IMG/VR virus record: IMGVR_UViG_3300010151_000008
Span: 28,747-92,746 of that record
Source of the DNA: a virus
Reading direction: 5' to 3' (one strand)
DNA: 64,000 bases
Shown here: positions 38,975-47,856 of the stretch, one piece after another
Position numbering within the stretch: the first letter of the stretch is position 1
Layout of the letters: each line of letters opens with the position of its first letter
Translations under genes and position numbers: made by a program
The notes under the pieces: generated by a model
Database searches by the model: none
What the model saw: the letters and a program-made list of their open reading frames with translations, nothing else
Told to the model about the DNA's origin: nothing

Positions 38975-41900
38975 ATGTATAAAATCGCTCATTGTGCCGA
39001 CGTGCACATTAAAAACTTGAAATATCATTATGAATACCGCAAGGTATTTGAATCTATGTACGAAAGCCTTAGAGAGGAGGAGGTGGACTTTATCTATGTC
39101 GGCGGCGACATAGCGCACACCAAGACACAGATCTCACCAGAATTTGTAGAGCTGTGTTCCGAATTCTTATCTACGTTGGCAGACATTGCACCCACGTATG
39201 TAATCCTTGGCAACCACGATGGAAATCTTAGAAACTCTTCCAGACAAGATGCTATCACGCCCATTGTTAATGCTCTCGACCATCCGCACCTTCATCTGTT
39301 AAAAAACTCTGGTGAGGTAGAAATGGCGCCAGGTTTGGTGATGAATGTTTTGTCTGTGTTCGATGAGGAGAACTGGGTAAAGCCTACTGATTCAGACAAG
39401 ATTAATATTGCTGTCTATCATGGGTCTATTGCTGGGGTGAAAACAGACATTGGGTGGATTATGGATCATGGAGATCATGACGTCTCGATATTTGCAGACC
39501 ACGACTATGCAATGCTTGGGGATATCCATAAAACCAACCAAATTTTAGACACCGAAGGTCGCGTACGCTACTCAGGATCTATTGTCCAGCAAAACCACGG
39601 AGAGACCAACGACAAGGGGTTTTTGATTTGGGAAATCGAAAATAAGGACGTTTTCAAGGTAAAACATATAAAATTGCTCAACCCGCGCCCGTTTGTGACG
39701 ATTGAGCTGACTCCGAGGGGTAGGATGCCAAAAGGGACCCAAATCGCTCCAGGGGCGCGCCTGCGGCTCGTAAGCAACAATAACCTCCCTTTGAACGTTA
39801 TGAAGCGCGCTGTAGAGGTGGCCAAACACCGATTTAAGCCCGAAAGCATCACTTTTTTGAATAGAGCAGCTGGGGAAAGAGGCACTATAGATATAAATGG
39901 CCATGGCTTCTTTAAAGAGAATCTGCGAGACATATCTGTACAGGAAAAGTTAATGAGAGAATATCTCAAAGACTACGAGGCTTCCGATGAAATGATGGAG
40001 CGAGTCTTTGCCTTAAATCAGAAATATAATTCTATAGCCGAGGCTGCAGAAGACGTTGCGCGAAATGTTAATTGGAAACTGAACAGCTTTGAGTGGGACA
40101 ATCTTTTCAATTATGGAAAAAACAATAAGATAGATTTTGAGAAACTGAATGGGATTGTTGGCATCTTCGGGAAGAACTATTCCGGGAAGTCGAGCATCAT
40201 CGACGGTCTTCTTTATACTTTATTCAACACGACGTCTAAGAACGAGCGCAAGAATTTAAATGTAATTAACCAGAACAGAGATTCGTGTCGTGGCAAATTA
40301 ACGCTTCAAATAGGGGAGAAAGCCTATACCATTTCTCGCAAGTCAGAAAAATATATTAAGAGGCTAAAGGGGGAAGAGTCTTTAGAGGCAAAAACTGATT
40401 TAGACTTCGATTATTATGATCCCGTCGTGGATGAAACTCACAGCCTTAATGATACGTCTCGTATCAAGACAGACGCTGCCATTCGTAAGCACTTTGGCAC
40501 GATAGAAGATTTTCTGTTAACATCTATGGCGTCACAACTAGACTCTCTTTCTTTTATCAAAGAGGGTTCAACTCGTCGCAAAGAAATTTTAGCCAAGTTC
40601 TTAGATCTAGAAGTTTTTGAGAAAAAGTTTAGGCTAGCCAAAGAAGATAGTTCAGATTTAAAGGGGGTCTTACGCCGGATAGGGGACAAGAATTTCGAGG
40701 AAGAAGTGACCAGAGCTACGGAAGAAATTGAAGCTACGCAGATTGAGTTGGCTAATCACGAACGAGAGTGTGATGTGATGGTGGAAAAGATATCTCTGCT
40801 GGAGGTTGACCTTGCAACAGCTAACGAGGTGATGGAGTCTATCCCCAGCGGTATAATAGATATTCTAGATGCGCAGCAAAAAAAGATAACATTGACACAG
40901 AAGCTAGCAAACGCCAAAGAGACAAACAAGGTCAGAAAGAAGGGTATAGCAAAAACAAAAAGCCGCCTTACAAGATTGCGGCACTTCCTGGGTGAGTTTG
41001 ATATTGATGAGTTAGAACGTAAACAAGAGCAAGTAGAGATGAAACAAAAGCTTTTGGATGCGACAGTAAATAAGGCCAAGCTTCTTCAAAAGGATTTCAA
41101 TTCTAGAAATATCAAATTAAAACTTCTTGATGAAGTTCCGTGCGGCGACGGCTTTCCAATGTGTAAGTTTATACACGATGCGCACGAGGCTAAAAAGGGA
41201 ATCAGAAAGATACAAGAAGATGCCCTGTCACATGTCGACACGATTAAAAACTTAAGACAGAGTCTCGCGATTTTAGAACCCGCTGCAGTCTCCGAAAGCC
41301 GACGCAAGTATAATGATGTTTTGGCGGTGCGGACTAGAGAAGAACTCTCTCTTAAAGACGAACAGGTTCTCTACGAGAGGTCCAATGCGGAGATTCTTTC
41401 GTATGAGAATGACTTAGCTTCTTTGCAAAGCAAAATTGAAGAGTACGAGGAAAATCGAGACACAATAGAAAATTTCGAACACTTGACCAAGCAACGCCGG
41501 AGGATCATAGCTGAGGTAGAAGAAAGCAAGAAAGAGCACGCTGCTTGCAGAAAGCTTATACTCCAGCACTACAGCAAGAAGGGCTCTTTAGACCAAAAGC
41601 TGAAGAACTTGACCGAGCAGCAAAAGGAAATGAGAGACATACAGCAAGAGTATGCTGCTTACGATCTTTATCTGCAATGTATGCATTCTAACGGAATAGC
41701 ATATGATATAATCAAAAAGCAGTTACCAGCGATCAACAACGAGGTTGCCAAAGTTCTAGCCAACATAGTTTCGTTTGAAGTGTTTTTCGAGGACGACGGC
41801 GCTCGTCTTAATATTTTCATTAAGCATCCTAAGCACGATCCTCGCCCCATTGAAATGGGTTCCGGAGCTGAAAAAACAATTGCCGCCATGGCTATTCGTT

Positions 41901-42130
41901 TGGCGCTCTTGTCGGTGTCAAATTTGCCCAAGGGAGACATCTTTATTCTTGATGAGCCTGGTACCGCACTTGATGCCGATAACATGGAAGGCTTCGTGCG
42001 AATTCTCGAACTAATTAAATCTTATTTTAAGACTGTCGTTTTGATCTCGCATCTGGATAACCTCAAGGACTGTGTTGATACACAGATTATAATCGAGAAG
42101 CCGGCGAACTACGCCAAAGTCGTACAATAA
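38975..42130 (+). CDS. 47-46: single-chain gp47-gp46 (SbcD-SbcC / Mre11-Rad50) recombination nuclease
   Basis: A 1051-residue protein that joins both T4 subunits. Residues 1-335 form the metallophosphoesterase: CADVHIKN (Asp9, His11), GGDIAH (Asp45), LGNHDG (Asn80, His81), YHGSI and LGDIHKT (about 183). After a helical linker the Rad50/gp46 ATPase starts near residue 388: Walker A GIFGKNYSGKSS (about 393), a long coiled coil with a zinc-hook-like CGDGFPMCKF, then signature GSGAEKTIAAMAIRLAL (about 961), Walker B DIFILDEPGTALD (about 988) and ISHLD. In T4 the separate gp46/gp47 complex resects DNA ends for recombination-dependent replication. There is no stop between the halves. Confidence 0.9.
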   Translation: MYKIAHCADVHIKNLKYHYEYRKVFESMYESLREEEVDFIYVGGDIAHTKTQISPEFVELCSEFLSTLADIAPTYVILGNHDGNLRNSSRQDAITPIVNALDHPHLHLLKNSGEVEMAPGLVMNVLSVFDEENWVKPTDSDKINIAVYHGSIAGVKTDIGWIMDHGDHDVSIFADHDYAMLGDIHKTNQILDTEGRVRYSGSIVQQNHGETNDKGFLIWEIENKDVFKVKHIKLLNPRPFVTIELTPRGRMPKGTQIAPGARLRLVSNNNLPLNVMKRAVEVAKHRFKPESITFLNRAAGERGTIDINGHGFFKENLRDISVQEKLMREYLKDYEASDEMMERVFALNQKYNSIAEAAEDVARNVNWKLNSFEWDNLFNYGKNNKIDFEKLNGIVGIFGKNYSGKSSIIDGLLYTLFNTTSKNERKNLNVINQNRDSCRGKLTLQIGEKAYTISRKSEKYIKRLKGEESLEAKTDLDFDYYDPVVDETHSLNDTSRIKTDAAIRKHFGTIEDFLLTSMASQLDSLSFIKEGSTRRKEILAKFLDLEVFEKKFRLAKEDSSDLKGVLRRIGDKNFEEEVTRATEEIEATQIELANHERECDVMVEKISLLEVDLATANEVMESIPSGIIDILDAQQKKITLTQKLANAKETNKVRKKGIAKTKSRLTRLRHFLGEFDIDELERKQEQVEMKQKLLDATVNKAKLLQKDFNSRNIKLKLLDEVPCGDGFPMCKFIHDAHEAKKGIRKIQEDALSHVDTIKNLRQSLAILEPAAVSESRRKYNDVLAVRTREELSLKDEQVLYERSNAEILSYENDLASLQSKIEEYEENRDTIENFEHLTKQRRRIIAEVEESKKEHAACRKLILQHYSKKGSLDQKLKNLTEQQKEMRDIQQEYAAYDLYLQCMHSNGIAYDIIKKQLPAINNEVAKVLANIVSFEVFFEDDGARLNIFIKHPKHDPRPIEMGSGAEKTIAAMAIRLALLSVSNLPKGDIFILDEPGTALDADNMEGFVRILELIKSYFKTVVLISHLDNLKDCVDTQIIIEKPANYAKVVQ

Positions 42131-42157
42131 ATAATCTCACTTGGTTTGTCTCTTAGA

Positions 42158-42167
42158 ACTAATTATA
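42158..42167 (+). promoter_or_regulatory. candidate late promoter element upstream of the membrane-protein cassette
   Basis: ACTAATTATA in the 56-base gap, starting 29 bases before the ATG at 42187, with GAGGAGAG as ribosome site in between. The identical ten bases occur at 52639-52648, also starting 29 bases before an ATG. Inference from this recurrence. Confidence 0.5.
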
Positions 42168-42186
42168 GTAGAGGAGAGATAGTACA

Positions 42187-42372
42187 ATGAGACACCTTTT
42201 AGACAAAGGACTACAAAAGCTAGTTTCGCGTAAGCTTTTAGCGTGGGGAACGGCAACAGCGTTGCTGTTGTTTGCAGGCTTGACTTCGAGCGACTGGGTC
42301 ATTATAACTACGGTTTATATTGGAGGCCAAACTGTGGTTGATGCGGTGGCGCGCCTTAAAGGGGTTGCGTGA
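42187..42372 (+). CDS. small membrane protein, holin-like
   Basis: A 61-residue protein with a basic N-terminus (RHLLDKGLQKLVSRK) and two hydrophobic stretches (AWGTATALLLFAGL and WVIITTVYIGGQTVVDAV) separated by a short polar turn. Size, topology and position ahead of a spanin-like gene suit a small holin that permeabilises the inner membrane at lysis, but there is no sequence hallmark. The W-V-I-I...YIGGQ..VD ending occurs in small phage membrane proteins of unknown role. A GAGGAGAG ribosome site and a candidate promoter precede it. It overlaps the next gene by four bases (GTGA). Confidence 0.65.
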   Translation: MRHLLDKGLQKLVSRKLLAWGTATALLLFAGLTSSDWVIITTVYIGGQTVVDAVARLKGVA

Positions 42373-42785
42373 GCCTCCTGCTATTAAAAAGTAGAATTAA
42401 GAAAGTTGGGTCGTGGCTTAAGCACCGTTGGTATGTACCGTTGCTTATTCTTGCTTTGATAGTTGCTGTTTTGATATGGACGGTGACGAGGAACGGCGCC
42501 TATATAGCAACGCTTCTTGATGTTTTGGAAAACTCGCGAGAGTCATATAGAAAAGAAGTAGAGAAACTAAATGAAATTCGTCGTCGAGAAGACGAGGAAA
42601 AGCGCCGCGTTTTATCCGAATACAACAAAAACATTGAGAAGTTAGAGAAAGAGTATGTCGGTAACAACGAAGAGTTAAATGCAGCCAAAAAGAAAGAAAT
42701 TAAAAAATTAGTTGAAGAGGGGTATAATGATCCTGAGAGGCTCTCCCGAGAGCTAGCTAGATTATATGGACTGGAGCATGGCTAA
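42369..42785 (+). CDS. anchored coiled-coil membrane protein, i-spanin-like
   Basis: The GTG start overlaps the preceding TGA. The 138-residue product has a basic N-terminus, one transmembrane segment (residues about 20-38, WYVPLLILALIVAVLIWTV) and then a long charged coiled coil (SYRKEVEKLNEIRRREDEEK and onward), ending in a predicted soluble tail. This is the topology of Rz-type inner-membrane spanins, which bridge the periplasm and fuse membranes at lysis. The match is by topology, not sequence, so confidence in the role is limited. Its neighbour starting at 42778 carries a signal sequence and could be the partner. Confidence 0.6.
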   Translation: MSLLLLKSRIKKVGSWLKHRWYVPLLILALIVAVLIWTVTRNGAYIATLLDVLENSRESYRKEVEKLNEIRRREDEEKRRVLSEYNKNIEKLEKEYVGNNEELNAAKKKEIKKLVEEGYNDPERLSRELARLYGLEHG

Positions 42786-43239
42786 AAAGATAATATCTCT
42801 ATTCTTGGCCTCCTTTTTCGTTTTTCCGCCGATTGCAATTGCCGACGAACTCGAAGAGCCAACCTACGATATTGTATCGCTAAAGGTCGGTGATCCCGCA
42901 CCCTTCGACGGCGTCCTTTTAACTACAGACGCGGCAGCTCAAATTGCGGTAGATAAGAAGTTTGAAGACGCAGAGTGTGAACTGCGAATTGCGTATGAAC
43001 TTCAGATTCAACAACAACACTACGAACTACAGCTCTCATATAAAGAAATTGAAATTATGTCTTGGAAAGACAGGTATGAGTCCATGATGATTTTAAAGAC
43101 CACTGAGATCGAAAGACTCCAGGATTTAGTTATAAAGCAAGATCCTTCTAAAGAACCCTGGATGGTTGCTTTGGGCTTCGGAATCGGTACGCTCTCTTCT
43201 ATTGGTATCTTTGCCATTTCAACGGAGATTGTTAATTGA
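42778..43239 (+). CDS. signal-sequence protein with C-terminal hydrophobic segment, lysis-cassette-like, unknown
   Basis: From the ATG at 42778 (an in-frame ATG at 42766 adds four residues) the 153-residue product begins AKKIISLFLASFFVFPPIAI-ADE, a good signal peptide with a cleavage-like AIA-DE. A charged helical middle (YELQIQQQHYELQLSYKEIE) is followed by a C-terminal hydrophobic segment (MVALGFGIGTLSSIGIFAIS). It overlaps the spanin-like gene by 8 bases. A periplasmic helical protein anchored at its C-terminus would suit an envelope or lysis role. There is no lipobox, so it is not a typical o-spanin. Function unknown. Confidence 0.6.
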   Translation: MAKKIISLFLASFFVFPPIAIADELEEPTYDIVSLKVGDPAPFDGVLLTTDAAAQIAVDKKFEDAECELRIAYELQIQQQHYELQLSYKEIEIMSWKDRYESMMILKTTEIERLQDLVIKQDPSKEPWMVALGFGIGTLSSIGIFAISTEIVN

Positions 43240-43270
43240 GCACCGCGCCGATCTCAGAGGTATCCGACGC

Positions 43271-43717
43271 ATGGCCTCAATTTACGATGCGCGCAATAGC
43301 TGCAGCATCGAATGCGATGACTGTCTAATGAGCAAACACAAAGAGCGCGTCGCAAAGTATGAAAAAGCCATATCAAAAAAATATGGTACCGAAGCAATTG
43401 ATAACCCGCGACGATTTTGGACCGATGAGAAAGAGAAAGAATATCTTGAGCAGTCTATCCAAGAACGACAAAAGTTTGCCAAGCTATCTGAAAAGCAGGA
43501 CAAAGTGGAACAAGATGGTTTTTTAATCAACCAAAAACTACTTAATAAGAATACAAATAGGGTTTGCCCCGTTTGTGAAAAATATTCGTTTGATGGACGC
43601 GACGGTATGTATATGAATAGGTTTTCAACGTGCTATATGTGCTATATCCAATGGATAGATGGTAGAGAAGAAAGATGGTTATCCGGATGGCGACCAAATA
43701 AAGAGGGGGTGATATAA
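43271..43717 (+). CDS. small protein with Cys-x2-Cys pairs, probable zinc-binding, unknown function
   Basis: I take the ATG at 43271, with AGAGG about 10 bases upstream; the frame is open further upstream, but that part lies inside the preceding gene. The 148-residue product has three cysteine groups: IECDDC near the N-terminus, VCPVCEKYSF near residue 98, and CYMCYIQWIDG near residue 122. Two CxxC pairs 25 residues apart fit a zinc ribbon. The middle is a charged helix. Proteins of this kind lie just before the terminase in aquatic T4-like phages; I know of no demonstrated role. Confidence 0.65.
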   Translation: MASIYDARNSCSIECDDCLMSKHKERVAKYEKAISKKYGTEAIDNPRRFWTDEKEKEYLEQSIQERQKFAKLSEKQDKVEQDGFLINQKLLNKNTNRVCPVCEKYSFDGRDGMYMNRFSTCYMCYIQWIDGREERWLSGWRPNKEGVI

Positions 43718-44260
43718 ATGGCTACAACACTAGAAATTATTCAAGGAATTTCACAGGCAGCGGCTAACGCCTATGACGGCGCTCATGACGAGTCTTTAAT
43801 TGCAGACGAAGAACCGCGCAAAGTGGGACTCCGACGAGAAGAGGGAGACTTTATCCGAGACAAGCGTATCAACGACGGGTTTAAGGTGAAGTTTAAAGGA
43901 CCGCTTTTAACTATTTTATATCAATCTGAGATAAGACTAAAAGATGTGGCACAAAAGGGTTTCGAGAACGAAACTGCTGGAATGATAAACAAAGTTGCAT
44001 CCTTCCTTAAGAAGGAATATAAAAAAGTCACCGGAGACACCCTTACCTTAACCAGGGTGGGCGAGCCTGATATATTAGTGCAAAAGCTTTCCAACTATAG
44101 AACCGACGTCCGCGCCACTTGCGACTACAAAATTGGCGGTATAGGTGATGTTAAGGAAGTTAACCCGGATAAAAAAGACGGCCTAGATAAAGCAGTTCGA
44201 GACTGGCTTGCTCTAGGTCCCAAGAACAAGCGCCCCTCTAACGATACGCGCAAGGGATAA
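43718..44260 (+). CDS. conserved-type phage protein upstream of terminase, unknown function
   Basis: A 180-residue protein starting directly after the preceding stop, with AAGAGGGGG as ribosome site. N-terminal helix ATTLEIIQGISQAAANAYDG, then a basic/acidic body (INDGFKVKFKGPLLTILYQS; INKVASFLKKEYKKVTG), with no membrane segment and no catalytic motif. Homologous-looking proteins lie ahead of gp17 in marine T4-like phages. The position suggests a packaging or head role, possibly as a small terminase or accessory protein, but nothing in the sequence shows it. Confidence 0.7.
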   Translation: MATTLEIIQGISQAAANAYDGAHDESLIADEEPRKVGLRREEGDFIRDKRINDGFKVKFKGPLLTILYQSEIRLKDVAQKGFENETAGMINKVASFLKKEYKKVTGDTLTLTRVGEPDILVQKLSNYRTDVRATCDYKIGGIGDVKEVNPDKKDGLDKAVRDWLALGPKNKRPSNDTRKG

Positions 44261-44273
44261 ACAACAAAGTGTT

Positions 44274-45860
44274 ATGGGGTACAAGCTTACTAAGCAGGAG
44301 ATTGTAAAAGAAGTAGTAAAAGCCGGCAAAGATCCGATTCATTTTATTACAAATTATTGCAAGATATCTCACCCTCAACGAGGAATAATCCCCTTTAAAA
44401 CCTATAATTTCCAAGAAGATTTGTTAAAAGATTTTAATGACTATCGTTTTAATGTTATTCTGAAGGCCAGACAACTAGGAATATCTACTGTTACTGCGGC
44501 ATATACGGTTTGGCTTATGCTGTTTCACCGTGATAAAAATATTTTAGTTGTAGCTACGAAGCTTCAAACTGCAACCAACTTGGTGCGCAAGGTAAAGAAG
44601 ATAATGAAAACTCTGCCGGAGTGGATGAGAATATCTAATATATCGATAGACAACAGAACATCTTTTGAACTTAGTAATGGATCTCAAATTAAAGCCAGTA
44701 GCACTTCCTCAGATGTTGGACGTTCCGAGGCCTTGTCGTTGTTGATAGTTGATGAGGCCGCTCACGTAGAAAAGCTGGAAGATTTGTGGGCCGCTCTTTA
44801 TCCCACCCTATCGACGGGGGGACGTTGTATCGCTCTTTCTACCCCCAATGGAGTGGGGAACTGGTTTCATAAAACCTGTGTTGAGGCCGAATCCGGTACA
44901 AACAATTTCAATTTAACAACCCTACTATGGGATGTTCACCCTGACCGTGACAAGCTTTGGTTTGAAAAAGAAACCAAAAATATGTCTAAGCGTCAAATTG
45001 CACAAGAGCTGGAATGCAGTTTTAATGTATCTGGTGAGACGGTTATACATCCGGACGACATACTTCATTTTATAGAAATAGCCACAGAACCCAAATATCG
45101 CACCGGCTTCGATAGAAACTATTGGATATGGGAGGAATACCAGGAAGGAGTCCCCTATTTTATTTCTGCAGACATCGCTCGGGGCGACGGTAAAGACAAT
45201 TCCGCCTTCCATGTTTTTAAATCCGACCCTTTAGAAATTGTTGCCGAGTATATAGGCAAGCCAAATCCGGATGATTATGCTGATATTTTATTTGATGTTG
45301 GGAAAGAGTACGGCAATTGCATGATTGTTGGCGAGAATAATAATATAGGATTTGCGGTACTTAATAAACTTGTCGATAAGGGTTATAATAATATATACTA
45401 TTCTACTAAAACTTCCCACGACTATGTTGATTCCGCTACGGCGCAGTGGCAATCTAATGTTGTTCCCGGGTTTACCACGTCACTTAAGACGAGACCTTTG
45501 GTGATAGCTAAGATGGAAGAGTTCATGAGGAACAAACTAATTAAAATAAATTCTAATCGTCTGCTTAGTGAAATGAAAACTTTTATCTGGCAGAACGGTA
45601 AGGCCCAAGCTATGAGATCTTATAATGATGATTTAGTAATGTCTTTCGCAATTGGCTGTTGGGTAAGGGATACGGTTTTGGTTGAAAATAGCAGGGCCCT
45701 GGAGTATAGTAAACATTCACTGTCGTCCATTTCCACATCCAATCGCTCTTTTAGTACGACCATTCCGGGGATGCTCGGCCATAGAATCAGCACCGAAGAC
45801 GAACGCATGCAGACGGCCAGAGAATTTAATAAAAAATATCTAGGAATCATCAAGGGATAA
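44274..45860 (+). CDS. 17: terminase large subunit, gp17
   Basis: A 528-residue packaging motor. N-terminal ATPase: KARQLGISTVTAA (Walker A-type, about residue 63), LLIVDEAAHVE (Walker B with catalytic Glu, about 154) and a coupling-type CIALSTPNGVGNWF. C-terminal RNase H-fold nuclease: ISADIARGDGKDNSAF (Asp, about 297), GENNNIGFAVLNKL (Glu, about 353) and YNDDLVMSFAIGCW (Asp, about 450), the D-E-D triad of T4 gp17. It pumps DNA through the portal and cuts concatemers. It is followed immediately by the portal gene, as expected. No intein or intron interrupts it. Confidence 0.93.
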   Translation: MGYKLTKQEIVKEVVKAGKDPIHFITNYCKISHPQRGIIPFKTYNFQEDLLKDFNDYRFNVILKARQLGISTVTAAYTVWLMLFHRDKNILVVATKLQTATNLVRKVKKIMKTLPEWMRISNISIDNRTSFELSNGSQIKASSTSSDVGRSEALSLLIVDEAAHVEKLEDLWAALYPTLSTGGRCIALSTPNGVGNWFHKTCVEAESGTNNFNLTTLLWDVHPDRDKLWFEKETKNMSKRQIAQELECSFNVSGETVIHPDDILHFIEIATEPKYRTGFDRNYWIWEEYQEGVPYFISADIARGDGKDNSAFHVFKSDPLEIVAEYIGKPNPDDYADILFDVGKEYGNCMIVGENNNIGFAVLNKLVDKGYNNIYYSTKTSHDYVDSATAQWQSNVVPGFTTSLKTRPLVIAKMEEFMRNKLIKINSNRLLSEMKTFIWQNGKAQAMRSYNDDLVMSFAIGCWVRDTVLVENSRALEYSKHSLSSISTSNRSFSTTIPGMLGHRISTEDERMQTAREFNKKYLGIIKG

Positions 45861-45864
45861 ATAA

Positions 45865-47856
45865 ATGGCAGACAATAAAAATAATCCACGCAATCCCGCA
45901 TCTCCTCTCTTTAAGAGATTAACGCGAATATTTTCTGGCCCGCTTATAAATTATCGTGCTCAGTTTACCCGCGAAGAGCGTCGTTCAGCTCTTGACAAAT
46001 ATCAGACTCGATTCAGAAGCCTAAGCGGCCACCAGTTCAAGCGCACCTCAGACAACCTATCTCGCAACTACAACATGATGACCTCCGCAGCAATGCGGAA
46101 CCAAAATCGCAATGAGCGCTATATTGACTTTGATCAAATGGAGTACATGCCAGAGATTGCGTCAGCGTTAGACATCTATGCTGACGAAATGACAACCTCT
46201 AACGAGTACAATAAGCTTCTTAAGATAGAGTGCCGCAACGAAGAGATTAAAGAAATCCTTGAGTCGCTATTCTATGATATGCTAAACATTGAATTCAATG
46301 CGTTTGGGTGGGCTCGGACGATGTGTAAGTTCGGAGACTTCTTTCTCTATTTGGATATCGATGAGGTCCTGGGGGTAAAAAGTGTCATCGGCCTTCCTTC
46401 TGGAGAAGTTGAAAGACTAGAAGGTCAGGATCCAACCAATCCCAATTATGTACAGTTCCAATGGAACACCGCCAATATGACTTTCGAGAATTGGCAGGTT
46501 GCTCATTTTAGAGTTCTGGGCAACGACAAACATGCTCCGTACGGAACCTCTGTTTTAGATCCGGCCCGCCGTATCTGGCGCCAATTAGTTTTAATAGAAG
46601 ACGCCATGCTAGCTTATCGTGTTGTGCGAGCACCCGAACGACGGATGTTTAAAATCGATGTGGGTAATATACCCCCTCAGGACGTGGAACAATATATGGA
46701 GAAGGTTAAGACCTCCCTGAAAAGAAATTCTATAGTTGATCCTACCACAGGTCGCGTTGATTTGAGATATAACCCGCTCTCGGTGGAGGAAGATTATTTT
46801 ATTCCTATTCGCGGAGGAGTTGGATCGGACATTACCACCCTTAAAGGCGCCGATTCACTAAATGATATTGATGATGTCAAATATATCCGTGACAAACTCT
46901 TCTCTGCTATTAAAATTCCTCACTCATATCTCATGATGGTTGAAGGCGGTTCAGAGGACAAAACGACTTTGGCCCAGAAGGACATTCGTTTTGCCAGAAC
47001 AATTCAAAGACTTCAGCGAGTACTTATTTCAGAGTTTGAGAAAATTGCTGTTGTTCATTTGTTTACGCTAGGCTTCAGAGGCGAAGACTTAATTTCGTTT
47101 AAAATAGCTTTGAATAATCCGTCACGACTAGCCGAACTTCAAGAAATTGAACACATTCGAACCAAATTTGATCTTGCGAATAATGTTGTAGAGGGTATGT
47201 TTAGCAAGCACTGGATAGCAAAAAACATTTTGCACCTCACGGACGAAGAATTCTTACGGAACCAAAGAGAAGCATTTTACGATAGGAAATATCAAGCATC
47301 TCTTGACGCCGTTACAGAGTTGGCAGCTCAAGAAATTGCTGGCGGTGGTGGCCTGGGCGGAGAACTGGGTGGCGCCGGAGAAGAGCTTGGTGGAGGCGAA
47401 CTAGGTGATGAGCTGCCTGCCCCGGGCGACGAACTTGGCGGTGGTGATCTAGGCGCCGAGGAAGGCGGTGATCTGGGCGGAGAAGCCGGCGGCGGAGAAA
47501 GCTCTCTATTGGCCGCGCCGGCCCGTAGAGAAGATAACCCCACCGCTCAAAGCTTAGAGCCTCAATCAAAGGGTAAGAAATATTATAAAAAGAAAGACGA
47601 CACTAGAAAAACTAATAAGCAGGGACCCACTACTAGAAAATTGCGTCCCAGCCACGGATCGTCTAGGCGAGATATATTTCCAGGGCATCAACTATTGAAT
47701 GTCAATGCACTTTACGAGGAACTTCAACCTAATTACAATAACGACGATACCGAAGAAATTAACTTGTTAGAGAACACTAAAGGAATCAGAAAACTAATTA
47801 TGGAGCTTGAAACCAAAGAGGCGGAGACCAAGGTAAGTGAGAAAAAAGCACAATAA
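45865..47856 (+). CDS. 20: portal protein, gp20, with Gly/Glu-rich C-terminal region
   Basis: A 663-residue protein, longer than T4 gp20 (524 aa). The core shows the T4 portal pattern: YIDFDQMEYMPEIASALDIY, DEMTTSN, LVLIEDAMLAYRVVRAPERR, FKIDVGNIPP, YFIPIRGGVGSDITTLKG, then IKIPHSYLMM and LAQKDIRFARTIQRLQR. Portals form the dodecameric DNA channel at the head vertex and start prohead assembly. Residues about 490-555 are a low-complexity Gly/Glu/Leu repeat (GGELGGAGEELGGGELGDEL), followed by a basic segment. The extension is absent from T4 and is probably disordered; it could project into the head or bind scaffold. It overlaps the next gene by 20 bases. Confidence 0.92.
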   Translation: MADNKNNPRNPASPLFKRLTRIFSGPLINYRAQFTREERRSALDKYQTRFRSLSGHQFKRTSDNLSRNYNMMTSAAMRNQNRNERYIDFDQMEYMPEIASALDIYADEMTTSNEYNKLLKIECRNEEIKEILESLFYDMLNIEFNAFGWARTMCKFGDFFLYLDIDEVLGVKSVIGLPSGEVERLEGQDPTNPNYVQFQWNTANMTFENWQVAHFRVLGNDKHAPYGTSVLDPARRIWRQLVLIEDAMLAYRVVRAPERRMFKIDVGNIPPQDVEQYMEKVKTSLKRNSIVDPTTGRVDLRYNPLSVEEDYFIPIRGGVGSDITTLKGADSLNDIDDVKYIRDKLFSAIKIPHSYLMMVEGGSEDKTTLAQKDIRFARTIQRLQRVLISEFEKIAVVHLFTLGFRGEDLISFKIALNNPSRLAELQEIEHIRTKFDLANNVVEGMFSKHWIAKNILHLTDEEFLRNQREAFYDRKYQASLDAVTELAAQEIAGGGGLGGELGGAGEELGGGELGDELPAPGDELGGGDLGAEEGGDLGGEAGGGESSLLAAPARREDNPTAQSLEPQSKGKKYYKKKDDTRKTNKQGPTTRKLRPSHGSSRRDIFPGHQLLNVNALYEELQPNYNNDDTEEINLLENTKGIRKLIMELETKEAETKVSEKKAQ

